Shown here: piece after piece, positions 34,976-44,396 of the stretch
Position numbering within the stretch: the stretch's first letter is position 1
Layout: each line of letters opens with the position of its first letter
DNA from: Senimuribacter intestinalis
Lineage (GTDB): Bacteria > Bacillota > Clostridia > Peptostreptococcales > Anaerovoracaceae
Assembly (NCBI GenBank): GCA_943192975.1
Contig: CALPCJ010000002.1
Location: 124,001-188,000 of the forward strand
Direction: 5' to 3'
DNA: 64,000 bases
Program-made: the position numbers and the translations under genes
Notes under the pieces: generated by a model
Seen by the model: only the letters and a program-made list of their open reading frames with translations
Database searches by the model: none
What the model was told of the DNA's origin: nothing

Positions 34976-35431
34976 TTAGATTTCTACAATGGCTTCTACT
35001 TCCACAGGAACATCCATCGGAAGCTGATTTACGCCCACTGCAGTTCTTACATGCTTTCCAAGCTCTCCAAAGATGTCATACAAAAGCTGTGAAGCTGCAT
35101 TTGCGACGATATGCTGCTCAGAAAACCCTGTCTTGCTGCTCACATACACCTGTATTTTTACAATACGCTTCACTTTGTCTAAATCTCCCAGATAAGCTTT
35201 CATCGCACCAAGCATATTAACGGTACAGCATCTGGCAGCTTCTTGTGCCTCCTCAAGCGATACCTCATCTCCTACCTTTCCTGTTGCAACTGGTTTACCG
35301 TTCGCAAAAGGAATCTGCCCTGATGTAAACAGACAATTTCCAACCTGTCTCACAGGAACAAATATCATATCAGATTTAGAAGTCTCCGGAAGCTTAATGC
35401 CTGCCTGTTCTATCTTTCTTTCAATTTCCAT
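34976..35431 (-). CDS. RidA family enamine/imine deaminase
   Basis: A 151-residue YjgF/YER057c/UK114 protein. The C-terminal GKHVRTAVGVNQLPMDVPVEVEAIVEI holds the conserved Arg that binds carboxylates in active RidA. Such proteins hydrolyse reactive 2-aminoacrylate-type imines released by PLP enzymes; a class V PLP enzyme is two genes upstream. A paralog sits next to another class V enzyme in island B. Confidence 0.88.
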   Translation of the reverse strand: MEIERKIEQAGIKLPETSKSDMIFVPVRQVGNCLFTSGQIPFANGKPVATGKVGDEVSLEEAQEAARCCTVNMLGAMKAYLGDLDKVKRIVKIQVYVSSKTGFSEQHIVANAASQLLYDIFGELGKHVRTAVGVNQLPMDVPVEVEAIVEI

Positions 35432-35455
35432 TTCTCCAGAATTCCTTTCTAACTC

Positions 35456-36844
35456 TTACTGAACCTGCTTTTCTTTTCTTGCTGCAATTTCTGCACGCAT
35501 CATTGGCAGCCTTTTCTCAACTCTCATCAGATACAGGAACAGCAGCAACGCAATTCCATAGATGACCGCTTCTGAGGTAATCGTCATATGGAAGAAAACA
35601 TTGACAATATTTGCCGGCTGTGTAGCTGCATTAGGGTCGAACCCAATCAGACCGATGACATAGGCTGCAATGGACCCGCCAAATGCTAAACCTATCTTTG
35701 TTCCAATCCCATATGCACTCATTACTACAGCTGTATTTTTTCTTCCCGTTTTCCACTCTCCATAATCTAGAGAATCCATCAGACACTGCGTCAGAATATT
35801 GGTAGCCAGTGAAGCGCCTGCAACAGCGATAAGTGCACCACAAATGTATATCTTTGGATTTGAAACATGAATAATCACCATGAACAGCATTGCCGCAACA
35901 TCAATTGCAGCACCCAAAGCACCCGTGCCCGCATTACCAAGCTTCTTATGAAGCGGAACTAAAAGGAGCGTCGCACCGATGGTGAAAAACACGCCGACAG
36001 AAGTTGTGACAGACATAATGTTTCCATCTCCTAGGTGATAAGTACAGAAGTATAACAACATGGAACCTTGTAAAGATGAGAACAGCATCTTAACGACCTG
36101 AATCAGAAATACAATGCCGGATATCTTGTTCTGTACCAGCGCAGAGAACATCTCCTTTACAGTCGGTGCAGGTGCACTTTCTCCTTTTTCCGTATCATAG
36201 TCATTATCTTCATAACCTTTACAGCCAATAATTCCAATCAATCCCATTAACAGATATACACATGCATAGATTGCCGCCAGTTTGGTAAAAGCAGTTGCCG
36301 GATTTGAAGTGGACAGCACTGCAACAAGGGGCATTGTAACCGCCGGCACGACTGCATTTAAAATGTTGCCGAAAACGCCTGAATATGTACCCAACTTTAC
36401 TCTTTCCGCTCTGTCTGTTGTCAGCTTCGGCTGCAGCGCACTCATCGGAATAGAATAAGCGGTCTGTGACATGCCAAGGCAAATAAAAGTTGCTGCCGCC
36501 CAAACTACTTTCATGGTATAGGATAGATTTGGTGCAGAATAACATAGTACCATAAAAATTGCGATTGGAATCATCGCCCGCTTCATCCACCACAAACAGG
36601 TTCCACCCGGCTTGTTCGACTTTTCTATCAGCGTGCCCATCAATGGATCGTTGATAAAATCCCAAACTCTTGCAATCAGGATGATTGTCCCTGCTACACC
36701 GCCGGACAAGCCCAGTACACTGACATAGAAGAATACCAGAAAATACATTTGAATTAACATCTGAATTGTCGGCGCTGTCGAAGCTGCCGCATAGCCCAGT
36801 TTTACCCGCATAGGCAATTTACGGTTTGTGTCTTGTGTGTTCAT
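35456..36844 (-). CDS. MFS transporter of the GPH (MFS_2) family
   Basis: A 462-residue membrane protein with about 12 hydrophobic segments. IARVWDFINDPLMGTLIEKSNKPGG is the hallmark of the glycoside-pentoside-hexuronide:cation symporter family. The family classically moves sugars, but here every enzyme around it is a peptidase or amino-acid enzyme, so the cargo is probably a peptide or amino-acid conjugate (inference). A paralog is in island B (54993-56408). Confidence 0.87.
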   Translation of the reverse strand: MNTQDTNRKLPMRVKLGYAAASTAPTIQMLIQMYFLVFFYVSVLGLSGGVAGTIILIARVWDFINDPLMGTLIEKSNKPGGTCLWWMKRAMIPIAIFMVLCYSAPNLSYTMKVVWAAATFICLGMSQTAYSIPMSALQPKLTTDRAERVKLGTYSGVFGNILNAVVPAVTMPLVAVLSTSNPATAFTKLAAIYACVYLLMGLIGIIGCKGYEDNDYDTEKGESAPAPTVKEMFSALVQNKISGIVFLIQVVKMLFSSLQGSMLLYFCTYHLGDGNIMSVTTSVGVFFTIGATLLLVPLHKKLGNAGTGALGAAIDVAAMLFMVIIHVSNPKIYICGALIAVAGASLATNILTQCLMDSLDYGEWKTGRKNTAVVMSAYGIGTKIGLAFGGSIAAYVIGLIGFDPNAATQPANIVNVFFHMTITSEAVIYGIALLLFLYLMRVEKRLPMMRAEIAARKEKQVQ

Positions 36845-36895
36845 TTTTTTCCTTTCTTAGATAAAATTTATAATTAGAAATAATTGATAACAATA

Positions 36896-38056
36896 CTATT
36901 TCAGTACATCTGCCAAAGTCTGTGCTGCTAGAAGCGCTTGTTCCTGGCTGTTGTAATAATGAAAAGAAATACGTAAATACCCTTCTCTGATGTGTGCATA
37001 GATTTTTTTATCAGCAAAGGCGTTCTTTAACTGCTTCGTTCTGTTCTTATCAAATTTCAGGCAGATGACACCGGACCAGTGTTTGCAGTCTTTGCTCCCC
37101 AAGATTTTCATTTTATCTTCTAACGGAGAAAGTTCTTTGCGAAATAAGTTCTCCAGCTTCAGACAGTGAGTGTAAATCCTATCAATACCGATTTCAAGAA
37201 GCAGCTCTATGCTCTTTCCCATAGCTGTAATGCCATAAGAGGAGAGCGATCCTCCCTGTATGCCTTCTAAGCCTTGTCTATAGGGAAGCACCGGTATCTG
37301 CATCATGTTCGTCATGGTTTCTTCGTCATACATAATGTTGTAGTCTGAGTATACCTCCGGCTTCAGCATTGGCTGCAACTTCGGGCAGCAATATACAAAA
37401 CCCGTACCGAGAAGCCCCAGCATACCCTTAAATGCAGCTGTGCTTAGATAGTCGATGTTCATTCTTTCAACATCGACCGGTACTCTGCCCAGTGCCTGAA
37501 TGGCATCTACGGCAAAAATAATCTCTCTCTCCCTGCAAATTGTTCCAATTCTTTCGATATCCGGCATGAATCCGGTGTGATTATGTACCAGAGAAAGATG
37601 CACAACTCTCGTTCGCTCTGTCATCTCGCTTAGGATATCTTCTGCCGAGAACGTTCCGTTTTGCGTTTTGATAAGCTTAAGTCTAATACCTTCTGCCTGT
37701 CTCTGACCCCATCCCAGTAGAATAGTTGGATATTCAATAGCTGTTGAAATCACTTCATCTTCCGGCTGCAAATCCAGCGACTTCGCAAGCAGCGATGTTC
37801 CCTGTGTCGTATTCACTGTAAACATGATATTATCCGAATCTGTATGAAGCAGCCTTGCAACCTCTGCCTGCACCTTTAGCCTCTGACGTGCATAAACTCC
37901 GTCAAGGCTAACTCTTCCAAAGCTTTTTGCAAATTCATCCGCAAAAGACCTGCAATAATCCAGGGTTCTCTTCGGCGGAAGCCCCATGGATGCCACATCT
38001 AAATATGTAATGTTATTTAGATAGTCATATTCCTTGTAATACCTCGTTTCAATCAT
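36896..38056 (-). CDS. Class V aminotransferase-fold PLP enzyme
   Basis: A 386-residue fold-type I PLP enzyme. VHLSLVHNHTGFMPDIERIG, FAVDAIQALG (cofactor Asp) and STAAFKGMLGLLGTGFVYC (Schiff-base Lys) are present. It resembles the cysteine desulfurase / isopenicillin N epimerase-like branch, but no HCAP-type catalytic cysteine motif is evident, so a lyase or epimerase is as likely as an aminotransferase. The RidA partner suggests that it releases an enamine. Its start overlaps the stop of the M24 gene (ATGA). Confidence 0.8.
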   Translation of the reverse strand: MIETRYYKEYDYLNNITYLDVASMGLPPKRTLDYCRSFADEFAKSFGRVSLDGVYARQRLKVQAEVARLLHTDSDNIMFTVNTTQGTSLLAKSLDLQPEDEVISTAIEYPTILLGWGQRQAEGIRLKLIKTQNGTFSAEDILSEMTERTRVVHLSLVHNHTGFMPDIERIGTICREREIIFAVDAIQALGRVPVDVERMNIDYLSTAAFKGMLGLLGTGFVYCCPKLQPMLKPEVYSDYNIMYDEETMTNMMQIPVLPYRQGLEGIQGGSLSSYGITAMGKSIELLLEIGIDRIYTHCLKLENLFRKELSPLEDKMKILGSKDCKHWSGVICLKFDKNRTKQLKNAFADKKIYAHIREGYLRISFHYYNSQEQALLAAQTLADVLK

Positions 38057-39339
38057 AACTCTTCTATTGTGTTATTTTTCATCATTGCTTCAATTTCATC
38101 AATGGTTTTCGGAATATTGCTGCTCAGTACTTCGCAGCCAGTTTCTGTAATCAGCACATCATCCTCAATACGGATGCCTAAATCCTTATCTCCAAAATAC
38201 ACGCCCGGCTCTACGGCAACAATCATACCAGGAACAAGCCTACCCTCCTCATCTTCGCGTTCTTCATGGCAGGAAAGTCCAATTCCATGATTTACCATTC
38301 CAGGGGTTACATAGTTGATTCTAAATTCACTGAGCAGAGTTCCAATGCTTTCTCCATCCTTCAGATATCCACCTTTACGCAACTCTTCTGTGAAGTAGGC
38401 ATTAGCTTCCTGTCCGCACTCCTGTCTGGTTTTTCCAGGTTTCATACTGGCAATGGTCATTTCCTGCGTTTTGAGCACCACATTGTACCAATGAGCCTGT
38501 TCATCAGTAAAAGTTCCGTTTACCGGATAGGTTCTGGAAATATCACAGCAATAATCGTTATAGAAGGTAGCAATATCCGCAAGAAATAAATCGCCATCCT
38601 TTGCAGTAGCTTCATTGGCATAGAAATTATGCATGATAGTGGTTTCCTTTCCAATTAAGGCCTGTACGATATCTCCGCTGCCGCCCCGCATCTTAATTTC
38701 GTGCTCGAGAATACTCTGCATCTGATAACCTCTGATTCCTGGTTTTAACTGTTTTGCTGCCACAGCCAGCGCCTCTTCTGTAATATCGATGGCTTTCTGA
38801 ATCTGTGCAGCCTCCAGTGAACTTTTGCGCAGGCGCATAAAGTCAAGTTCCTTGCTTAAACTTCCGATTTGAACACCCGGATATGCTCTGGTAATTCTGT
38901 CAGCCAAGATATTTTCATATCTGGTATATTTGGTAAATCCATCGAAGCTGGAGCAAAAATAGACCTTCTCTAACTTCGTCCAGGTAGCCAGCGATTCTAA
39001 TACATCTTCAAAATCCTCCATATACATGACTGCCTGGATTCCCGTCTTTTCTCTGTAGTATGTAGGATCAAGACTTCGTCCCAAATAAAATTCTTCATTT
39101 GCAGTTCTTCTTTTTACAAAAAGGTACTCCTGCAGCATACCATGTGCTTTTACCAGCATCAAAAGTCCTTCAGCAATGCTCATTCCTGTCAAATAATAGA
39201 AATTCTTATCCGTCTTCTCTCTTTGCGGTATTCCAACGACTCCAAGCTCATCATTGCCACCAAAAGAAAGCAGCAGCTGACCGTCTATTAGCTTTTCAGC
39301 AATTTTCTCTCTTCTCTTTCTAGCTTCTTTCTGATACAT
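38053..39339 (-). CDS. M24 aminopeptidase P (Xaa-Pro aminopeptidase)
   Basis: A 428-residue metallopeptidase that removes the N-terminal residue before proline. It has an N-terminal creatinase-like domain, then the pita-bread domain with metal ligands in FLADIATFYNDYCCDISRTYPV, NHGIGLSCHEE, VAVEPGVYF and IRIEDDVLI. It is the first gene of the island A leftward operon, behind a consensus promoter, and fits proline-rich peptide use. Confidence 0.92.
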   Translation of the reverse strand: MYQKEARKRREKIAEKLIDGQLLLSFGGNDELGVVGIPQREKTDKNFYYLTGMSIAEGLLMLVKAHGMLQEYLFVKRRTANEEFYLGRSLDPTYYREKTGIQAVMYMEDFEDVLESLATWTKLEKVYFCSSFDGFTKYTRYENILADRITRAYPGVQIGSLSKELDFMRLRKSSLEAAQIQKAIDITEEALAVAAKQLKPGIRGYQMQSILEHEIKMRGGSGDIVQALIGKETTIMHNFYANEATAKDGDLFLADIATFYNDYCCDISRTYPVNGTFTDEQAHWYNVVLKTQEMTIASMKPGKTRQECGQEANAYFTEELRKGGYLKDGESIGTLLSEFRINYVTPGMVNHGIGLSCHEEREDEEGRLVPGMIVAVEPGVYFGDKDLGIRIEDDVLITETGCEVLSSNIPKTIDEIEAMMKNNTIEEL

Positions 39340-39379
39340 TTTAAAATCCTTTCTGCGTTAAAAGTATTTTCTTTCTTAT

Positions 39380-39408
39380 AAGATATTCCTCTTTCGTGAA
39401 ATTGTCAA
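39380..39408 (-). promoter_or_regulatory. Promoter of the island A leftward operon
   Basis: TTGACA (39403-39408) and TATCTT (39380-39385) on the minus strand with a 17-bp spacer, 41 bp before the M24 start. It is back to back with the regulator promoter ~90 bp away. Confidence 0.75.
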
Positions 39409-39499
39409 GTTATATTTTCACAATAAAATAATTTTTACGACATTTTTTGCAAATACGCAAAATTTACCCGCAATATATTTCATATTAAAATAATTCAAG

Positions 39500-39528
39500 T
39501 TGACAAAAATAGAAAATTCATCTATACT
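39500..39528 (+). promoter_or_regulatory. Promoter of the XRE-cupin regulator
   Basis: Perfect TTGACA (39500-39505), 17-bp spacer, TATACT (39523-39528). This decides against an N-terminal extension of the regulator that would start at the TTG of the -35 box. Confidence 0.82.
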
Positions 39529-39571
39529 GAAGACAGAAATAAAACACAGCAATGAAAGGACAATCAGCATT

Positions 39572-40144
39572 ATGTCTACAAACATAGGTGAATATGTAAA
39601 GAAAATCAGAACTGAGCAAAATTTAACTTTAAAAGAACTCAGTGAAAAAAGCGGACTCTCCGTCAGCTTTCTTTCTCAATTTGAACGTGGGATTAGTACC
39701 ATCTCAGTAGACGCACTTCTGGAGCTGGCTGAAGCACTGAGCATCGATTCTCGGGAAATTATTATGGAATCTCTAGCAACCAGTCAGCCGAAGGATGATT
39801 ATGTTCTGAGAAGTTACAGCCGTCATACACCGCAGATTAGTGCCAAGAATCAGATTCAGACCGATCTTTCCGCCTTTGGATATGACAAGAAAATGCTCGC
39901 GCGTATGTACACTCTTCTTCCGGGCGAATCTGAGGAAAAGGTGCTTCCTGTTACTCACGAAGGCGAAGAATTTATCTACGTTCTGGAAGGAATCCTTACA
40001 CTGGAAATTGATAATGTCAGATACGATCTACATCCTGAGGATACTGCCCATTTTCCATCCACAAAGAAGCATATGTGGTATAACGAAACCAGCCGTAATG
40101 TAAAGTTCATTCTGGTGAATTACCCATATCATGCAAAAAAATAA
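39572..40144 (+). CDS. XRE-cupin transcriptional regulator
   Basis: A 190-residue regulator with an N-terminal helix-turn-helix (IRTEQNLTLKELSEKSGLSVSFLSQFERG) and a C-terminal cupin sensor (GEEFIYVLEGILTLEIDNVRYDLHPEDTAHFPSTKKHMWYN). ATG 39572 with AAAGGA upstream is the start. Lying between the divergent island A operons, it is the likely local regulator; its cupin probably senses a small metabolite of the pathway. Confidence 0.88.
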   Translation: MSTNIGEYVKKIRTEQNLTLKELSEKSGLSVSFLSQFERGISTISVDALLELAEALSIDSREIIMESLATSQPKDDYVLRSYSRHTPQISAKNQIQTDLSAFGYDKKMLARMYTLLPGESEEKVLPVTHEGEEFIYVLEGILTLEIDNVRYDLHPEDTAHFPSTKKHMWYNETSRNVKFILVNYPYHAKK

Positions 40145-40162
40145 TTTCATAGTCTGATTTCT

Positions 40163-40194
40163 GCGTGTGTGCACTCTGCTTACACGCTTTTTTT
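40163..40194 (+). terminator. Partial terminator between regulator and pepV-like gene
   Basis: GCGTGT / ACACGC stem with a 13-base loop followed by seven Ts. The short stem suggests incomplete termination, letting some transcripts enter the peptidase genes. Confidence 0.55.
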
Positions 40195-40213
40195 AAGAAA
40201 AGAGGTATTAGTA

Positions 40214-42262
40214 ATGTATGAAAAAGAACTAGCCGCTTATTTTGAAGCGCACAAAGACGAATTTTTAGAAGATCTAGCTACCTTGGTCGCGATTCCCAGC
40301 GTTAAGGCAGAACCATCAGACGGCTGCCCCTATGGCAGACATACTGCAGAAGCCCTGTCCCAAAGTCTTTCTATCGCAGAAAAATACAACCTGTACACAG
40401 AAAACTGGGAAAACTACGTTGGCATCGTCCAAATTGAGTCGGGCAGACGCATGCTGGACATTCTGGCACATTTAGATGTGGTTGCACCTGGTGAAGGCTG
40501 GGAAGTAACGGAACCTTACACCATGAAGGTATCCGATGGAAAAATTTACGGCAGAGGCACTGCCGATGACAAAGGTCCTGCGCTGGCTGCACTTTATGCA
40601 CTGCGAGCAATTAAGGATCTGCAAATTCCACTGCGAAACGGCGTCCGCCTGGTGCTTGGAACGGATGAAGAGTCCGGAAGTAGCGATCTTCTACACTACT
40701 TCAGTAAAACCAGACCTGCCGCTATGAGTTTTTCTCCTGACGCAGTCTACCCTGTTATTAACGTGGAAAAAGGCAGATTAAACGGCAAAATCACAGGACA
40801 CTTTGTTCATCAACAAATACTGGAAGTCCACGGCGGCCATACGACCAATATTATTCCGGATTCAGCCTGGGCTGTCCTTCAAAATATTGATGAAGCGAAG
40901 CTGGTGCAGACCGCCTCCTCCAATCAGATTACCTACAGTCTTACCCCGACAGACAAAGGTTGTAAACTTACTGTCCATGGTGTCTCCGGTCATGCCGCAT
41001 CTCCTGAGGCTTCTGTGAATCCGATTACTGCTTTGCTGCAGCTTCTTTCAGAATGTACAGACTGTAAGGAAATCAAGAAGCTGTGCACGCTCTTTCCTCA
41101 CGGCGCGCATCATGGTCAAGGCTTAAATCTTAATCTAGCGGATGAAGTATCCGGAGAGCTGACTCTGAGCCTGACTGTACTGGATTATAACGGTCATGCT
41201 CTTTCTGCAAGCTTTGACAGCAGAGTTCCGGTCTGCGGCAGCCGGGAAAAGCTACAAGCTGCAAGCGAAGCCATTTCTGCTGCAGGTTTTTCTTATGAAG
41301 AAGACTTCGTTGCTCCCCATGCAGTTCCTGACAATACGCCGTTTATCAACACCCTACTCGACTGCTACGAAAACTGCAGCGGTCGCAGAGGTCAGTGTCT
41401 TGCTATTGGCGGCGGTACTTACGCCCACGGAATTGAAAATGCTGTCGCTTTTGGCTGTGCCTTTGGTGGCGTTGACAATCATATGCATGGTGCAGATGAA
41501 TTTGCGGAAATCTCAACTCTCCTTATGAGTTGTAATATTTTTGCACAAGCAACCATCAGGCTCTGCGGAAAACCTACTATTATTTTACCGAAGGACAAAG
41601 TTTATGGAACGGTTCTATGGCTTCAACAAGCAGACACTAAAGATGCAACTCCTTTATTCCAGCAGCTTTCCGATGCAGGAATTGCCATAATTCCTGTTAT
41701 CTTGGACAAGAACGGAGAAACGGCTGAAAATCTGGAAGCAGTAGAAAATGTGCTGACAGATCTCCTCGCTGATGATACCCTTTCTGCATTGCCTGTTGCA
41801 GTTTCCGGTATCGGCTACGGCGGCTTTATTGCTGGACACCTTCTTGCCAGAAAAAACTATTTTGCTGCAGGTGCCATTATCAGCGGACTTACCAATCCGG
41901 CAACAGCCTATGGAACCTGCAAAGGTATTACTCTTTGCCAAAATGTACTTTCAGGCGATTTTTCCATGATGGATTATCTAGGCGATCTGACAAAAGACAG
42001 TATAATCTATCATTGTGACGATATCCATACGCCACTTCTGCTGCTTCACGGATTTCGCGATGAAACCTACGGATTTGAACAGGCAGAGCAGCTTTTTACT
42101 TCTATCAAGGAACGCCAGCCCCAGTCAAAAATACGCATGGTTGTTTTCCCGACAGGCGATGATAAGCTCGCTGAAGATCCTAACTGCAAAGAAAAATACT
42201 GTGAAGAACTCATTAGCTGGTTCACAAAATATCTGAAAGGAGAAACTCATGATAAAGCATAA
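40214..42262 (+). CDS. PepV-type M20 dipeptidase fused to an inactive S9-like alpha/beta-hydrolase domain
   Basis: A 682-residue fusion. Residues ~1-450 are a PepV-like dipeptidase with zinc ligands in LAHLDVVAPGEGW, GRGTADDKGP, GTDEESGSSD, FSPDAVYPVINVEKG and NHMHGADEF. Residues ~460-680 align with the C-terminal hydrolase domain of S9 peptidases, but the nucleophile motif reads GIGYGG (Gly for Ser), the His region reads PTGDDKLAEDP (Asp for His), and only the Asp in HGFRDET remains. The extra domain is thus probably structural or regulatory. The start at ATG 40214 has AGAGG upstream. The next gene, an intact S9 peptidase, starts 14 bp before this stop. Confidence 0.85.
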   Translation: MYEKELAAYFEAHKDEFLEDLATLVAIPSVKAEPSDGCPYGRHTAEALSQSLSIAEKYNLYTENWENYVGIVQIESGRRMLDILAHLDVVAPGEGWEVTEPYTMKVSDGKIYGRGTADDKGPALAALYALRAIKDLQIPLRNGVRLVLGTDEESGSSDLLHYFSKTRPAAMSFSPDAVYPVINVEKGRLNGKITGHFVHQQILEVHGGHTTNIIPDSAWAVLQNIDEAKLVQTASSNQITYSLTPTDKGCKLTVHGVSGHAASPEASVNPITALLQLLSECTDCKEIKKLCTLFPHGAHHGQGLNLNLADEVSGELTLSLTVLDYNGHALSASFDSRVPVCGSREKLQAASEAISAAGFSYEEDFVAPHAVPDNTPFINTLLDCYENCSGRRGQCLAIGGGTYAHGIENAVAFGCAFGGVDNHMHGADEFAEISTLLMSCNIFAQATIRLCGKPTIILPKDKVYGTVLWLQQADTKDATPLFQQLSDAGIAIIPVILDKNGETAENLEAVENVLTDLLADDTLSALPVAVSGIGYGGFIAGHLLARKNYFAAGAIISGLTNPATAYGTCKGITLCQNVLSGDFSMMDYLGDLTKDSIIYHCDDIHTPLLLLHGFRDETYGFEQAEQLFTSIKERQPQSKIRMVVFPTGDDKLAEDPNCKEKYCEELISWFTKYLKGETHDKA

Positions 42263-44231
42263 AAGACTTCCCAAATTCGAAGATTGCGAAACTATTGAAA
42301 GACTTACTGGCGGAGATTATCTTGCCGCCAAGAACTTAATTGCCTATAGTTCTACAGAAAACGGTATTATTCTGAAAGACTTTTCTAACGGAGAACTGCG
42401 CCTTATTTCCGGCGGTGGTACAGGTGAACGCCGCCCTGTATTTTCCCCTGACGGCACCAAACTTTTGTTTCTGTCGTATCAGAGCGGTCAATTCTGTGTT
42501 GTAATTTATGACCTGCAGAGTGCTGTGCTAACTACCATCGTGCGTTCAAATACACCGATCTCCGATCCTATATGGTCCCCCGATGGAAGCAAAATCCTTT
42601 TTGCATCAAGCATTAGCAAAAGTTCTAGCGATGTGCCTGATCGTAATGCACCTATTGTGATTGAAAATCTCGGATATAAATTTGACGGTCTAGGTTTTCG
42701 CACACCGGATAATGCCACTCATCTTTTCATCGTGCCATCTGACGGCAGCACGCAGCCTGTGCAGATTACCACTGGCAGCTATGATTATCTCCATCATAAC
42801 TGGCTCCCCGACAGCAAGCAAATCATCTGTATTAGCAACCGTTTCAGAAACAGTGAAGAATATCTTGGCTACGACCTTTTGAAAATTGATACCTTAACCG
42901 GGGAAGTCCTGCAGCTTACCAGGAATCTTTGGATGGTCTCCTATCCAAATCCACTACGCCCAGTCTGCACCCCTGACGGACAGTTTATCATCGCAGGCGT
43001 CATGGATGCGAAGTATGCAAAAACTATCAGCACCGGTACATTTCCGGAGACTTATCTGTACAAAATTGCAGCAGACGGTTCAAGCAGTCAGCAGATCTTT
43101 TTCCCCGATGAAAACTGTTACCAGTGCGTCCAATTTCCATATAACGCAGGCTCCGGAATGGGACTTGATAAACTGCAAATAAGCAGTGACGGCACTTTTG
43201 TTCTCTTTCACAGCGGCTGGCAAGGACAAGGCGGGCTGTTTCGCTTACCTTTAGACGAAAGCACTGGCGGTCATGCACAGCCCATTAACAGAGGAAAACA
43301 CACTTATCATGGTATCAGCAAAATTCAAGATGGAAAGGTGCTGGTCAGCGTATGTGAGGATACGTTAGCGGAAGCCTATGCCCTTGTGGATATCGATGAA
43401 GGATGTATCATTAAAAAGGTCGTTCAGTCAGCAGAGGAGTTTTTACAGGATGTTTCTCTCAGCCAGCCAACGGACTTTTCTGTTCCTACTTTAGATGGCT
43501 GCAGTACTGTTCACGGCTGGGTTCTGCCGCCTCACAATATGGAAGAAGGAAAAAAGTATCCGGTAATCCTCTATATCCACGGTGGTCCTCACCCATTTTA
43601 CACCTATGCTCTGACTTTAGAACACCAGGCCTTTGCTGCAGAAGGTTTTGGCGTCATTTGCTGTAATCCAAGAGGTAGCAGCGGCTACGGCTGGAAGCAC
43701 CAGAATATGGGAGATGGCAGACGTACAGAGCCTTATTATGACTGCCTGCAATTTGTAGATGAAGCTATTCGCAGATTTCCTTGGATTGACGAAAACCGCC
43801 TAGGCGTTACTGGCGGTAGCTATGGTGGCTATATGACCAACTACATCGCTGCTCATTCTAAACGCTTCAAAGCATATATTTCCCAGCGAAGTCTTGCTAA
43901 CGATCAGATTATGTATGCCAGCTCTGATGAAACCGGAAGCAGCGCAGGCTTCGATTCTTTCCCACAGTTTATGATGGAAAATCTAAAAAAATCTGTGGTA
44001 TCTTACGCAGAAAACATCGACCGTCCATTTCTGATACTCCACGGTTCCGATGACTGCAGAACACCTGTGGAAGCTGCAAAGCAGCTATATACGGCTATCC
44101 GTGACACACATCCTAATCTACCGACTAAGCTGGTTTTATATCCGAATACCGGACATTCTCAGCCAGAGGATCCTGCCATGCTGCAAAGCTACTATAATGA
44201 AATGGTATCTTGGTTTCGCAAATACCTTTGA
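42249..44231 (+). CDS. S9 family prolyl oligopeptidase-like peptidase
   Basis: A 660-residue serine peptidase. The N-terminal ~400 residues form a beta-propeller (WSPDGSKILFAS, FSPDGTKLLFLS repeats). The C-terminal hydrolase has an intact triad: S524 in GGSYGGYM, D602 in HGSDDCRTP and H636 in NTGHSQPEDP. It has no signal peptide, so it is a cytosolic oligopeptidase or acylaminoacyl peptidase. It overlaps the PepV fusion gene by 14 bp and is cotranscribed with it. Confidence 0.92.
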   Translation: MIKHKRLPKFEDCETIERLTGGDYLAAKNLIAYSSTENGIILKDFSNGELRLISGGGTGERRPVFSPDGTKLLFLSYQSGQFCVVIYDLQSAVLTTIVRSNTPISDPIWSPDGSKILFASSISKSSSDVPDRNAPIVIENLGYKFDGLGFRTPDNATHLFIVPSDGSTQPVQITTGSYDYLHHNWLPDSKQIICISNRFRNSEEYLGYDLLKIDTLTGEVLQLTRNLWMVSYPNPLRPVCTPDGQFIIAGVMDAKYAKTISTGTFPETYLYKIAADGSSSQQIFFPDENCYQCVQFPYNAGSGMGLDKLQISSDGTFVLFHSGWQGQGGLFRLPLDESTGGHAQPINRGKHTYHGISKIQDGKVLVSVCEDTLAEAYALVDIDEGCIIKKVVQSAEEFLQDVSLSQPTDFSVPTLDGCSTVHGWVLPPHNMEEGKKYPVILYIHGGPHPFYTYALTLEHQAFAAEGFGVICCNPRGSSGYGWKHQNMGDGRRTEPYYDCLQFVDEAIRRFPWIDENRLGVTGGSYGGYMTNYIAAHSKRFKAYISQRSLANDQIMYASSDETGSSAGFDSFPQFMMENLKKSVVSYAENIDRPFLILHGSDDCRTPVEAAKQLYTAIRDTHPNLPTKLVLYPNTGHSQPEDPAMLQSYYNEMVSWFRKYL

Positions 44232-44249
44232 AGTTCAAAACGGTTCTAT

Positions 44250-44287
44250 AATAAATGTTGGGGTGACCGCCTCAACATTTATTCTTT
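44250..44287 (+). terminator. Terminator after the S9 peptidase gene
   Basis: AATAAATGTTG (44250-44260) and CAACATTTATT (44273-44283) form an 11-bp stem; CTTTCC follows. The T tract is short, so strength is uncertain. Confidence 0.5.
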
Positions 44288-44305
44288 CCACAACTCAATA
44301 CTAAA

Positions 44306-44333
44306 CGAAAAGAGACAGATTTAGCTCTGTCTC
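44306..44333 (-). terminator. Terminator after AAA-ATPase-like gene copy 1
   Basis: GAGACAGA / TCTGTCTC stem (44312-44333) followed on the minus strand by TTTTCG, 64 bp past the stop codon. Confidence 0.55.
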
Positions 44334-44396
44334 CTCGGTTGTTTTAATAATTTTTGTTTGTGCTCCACTCCAACATTTGACATTGAGCCGATTTTT

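Noticed and set aside
36844..36895. Separate promoter for the MFS/RidA/M61 genes
   Set aside because: The 51-bp gap is AT-rich but shows no -35/-10 pair at proper spacing; transcription from the M24 promoter is enough.
39500..39571. N-terminal extension of the XRE-cupin regulator from a TTG start
   Set aside because: That TTG is the first triplet of a consensus -35 box (TTGACA-17-TATACT) and would lie upstream of the transcript start.
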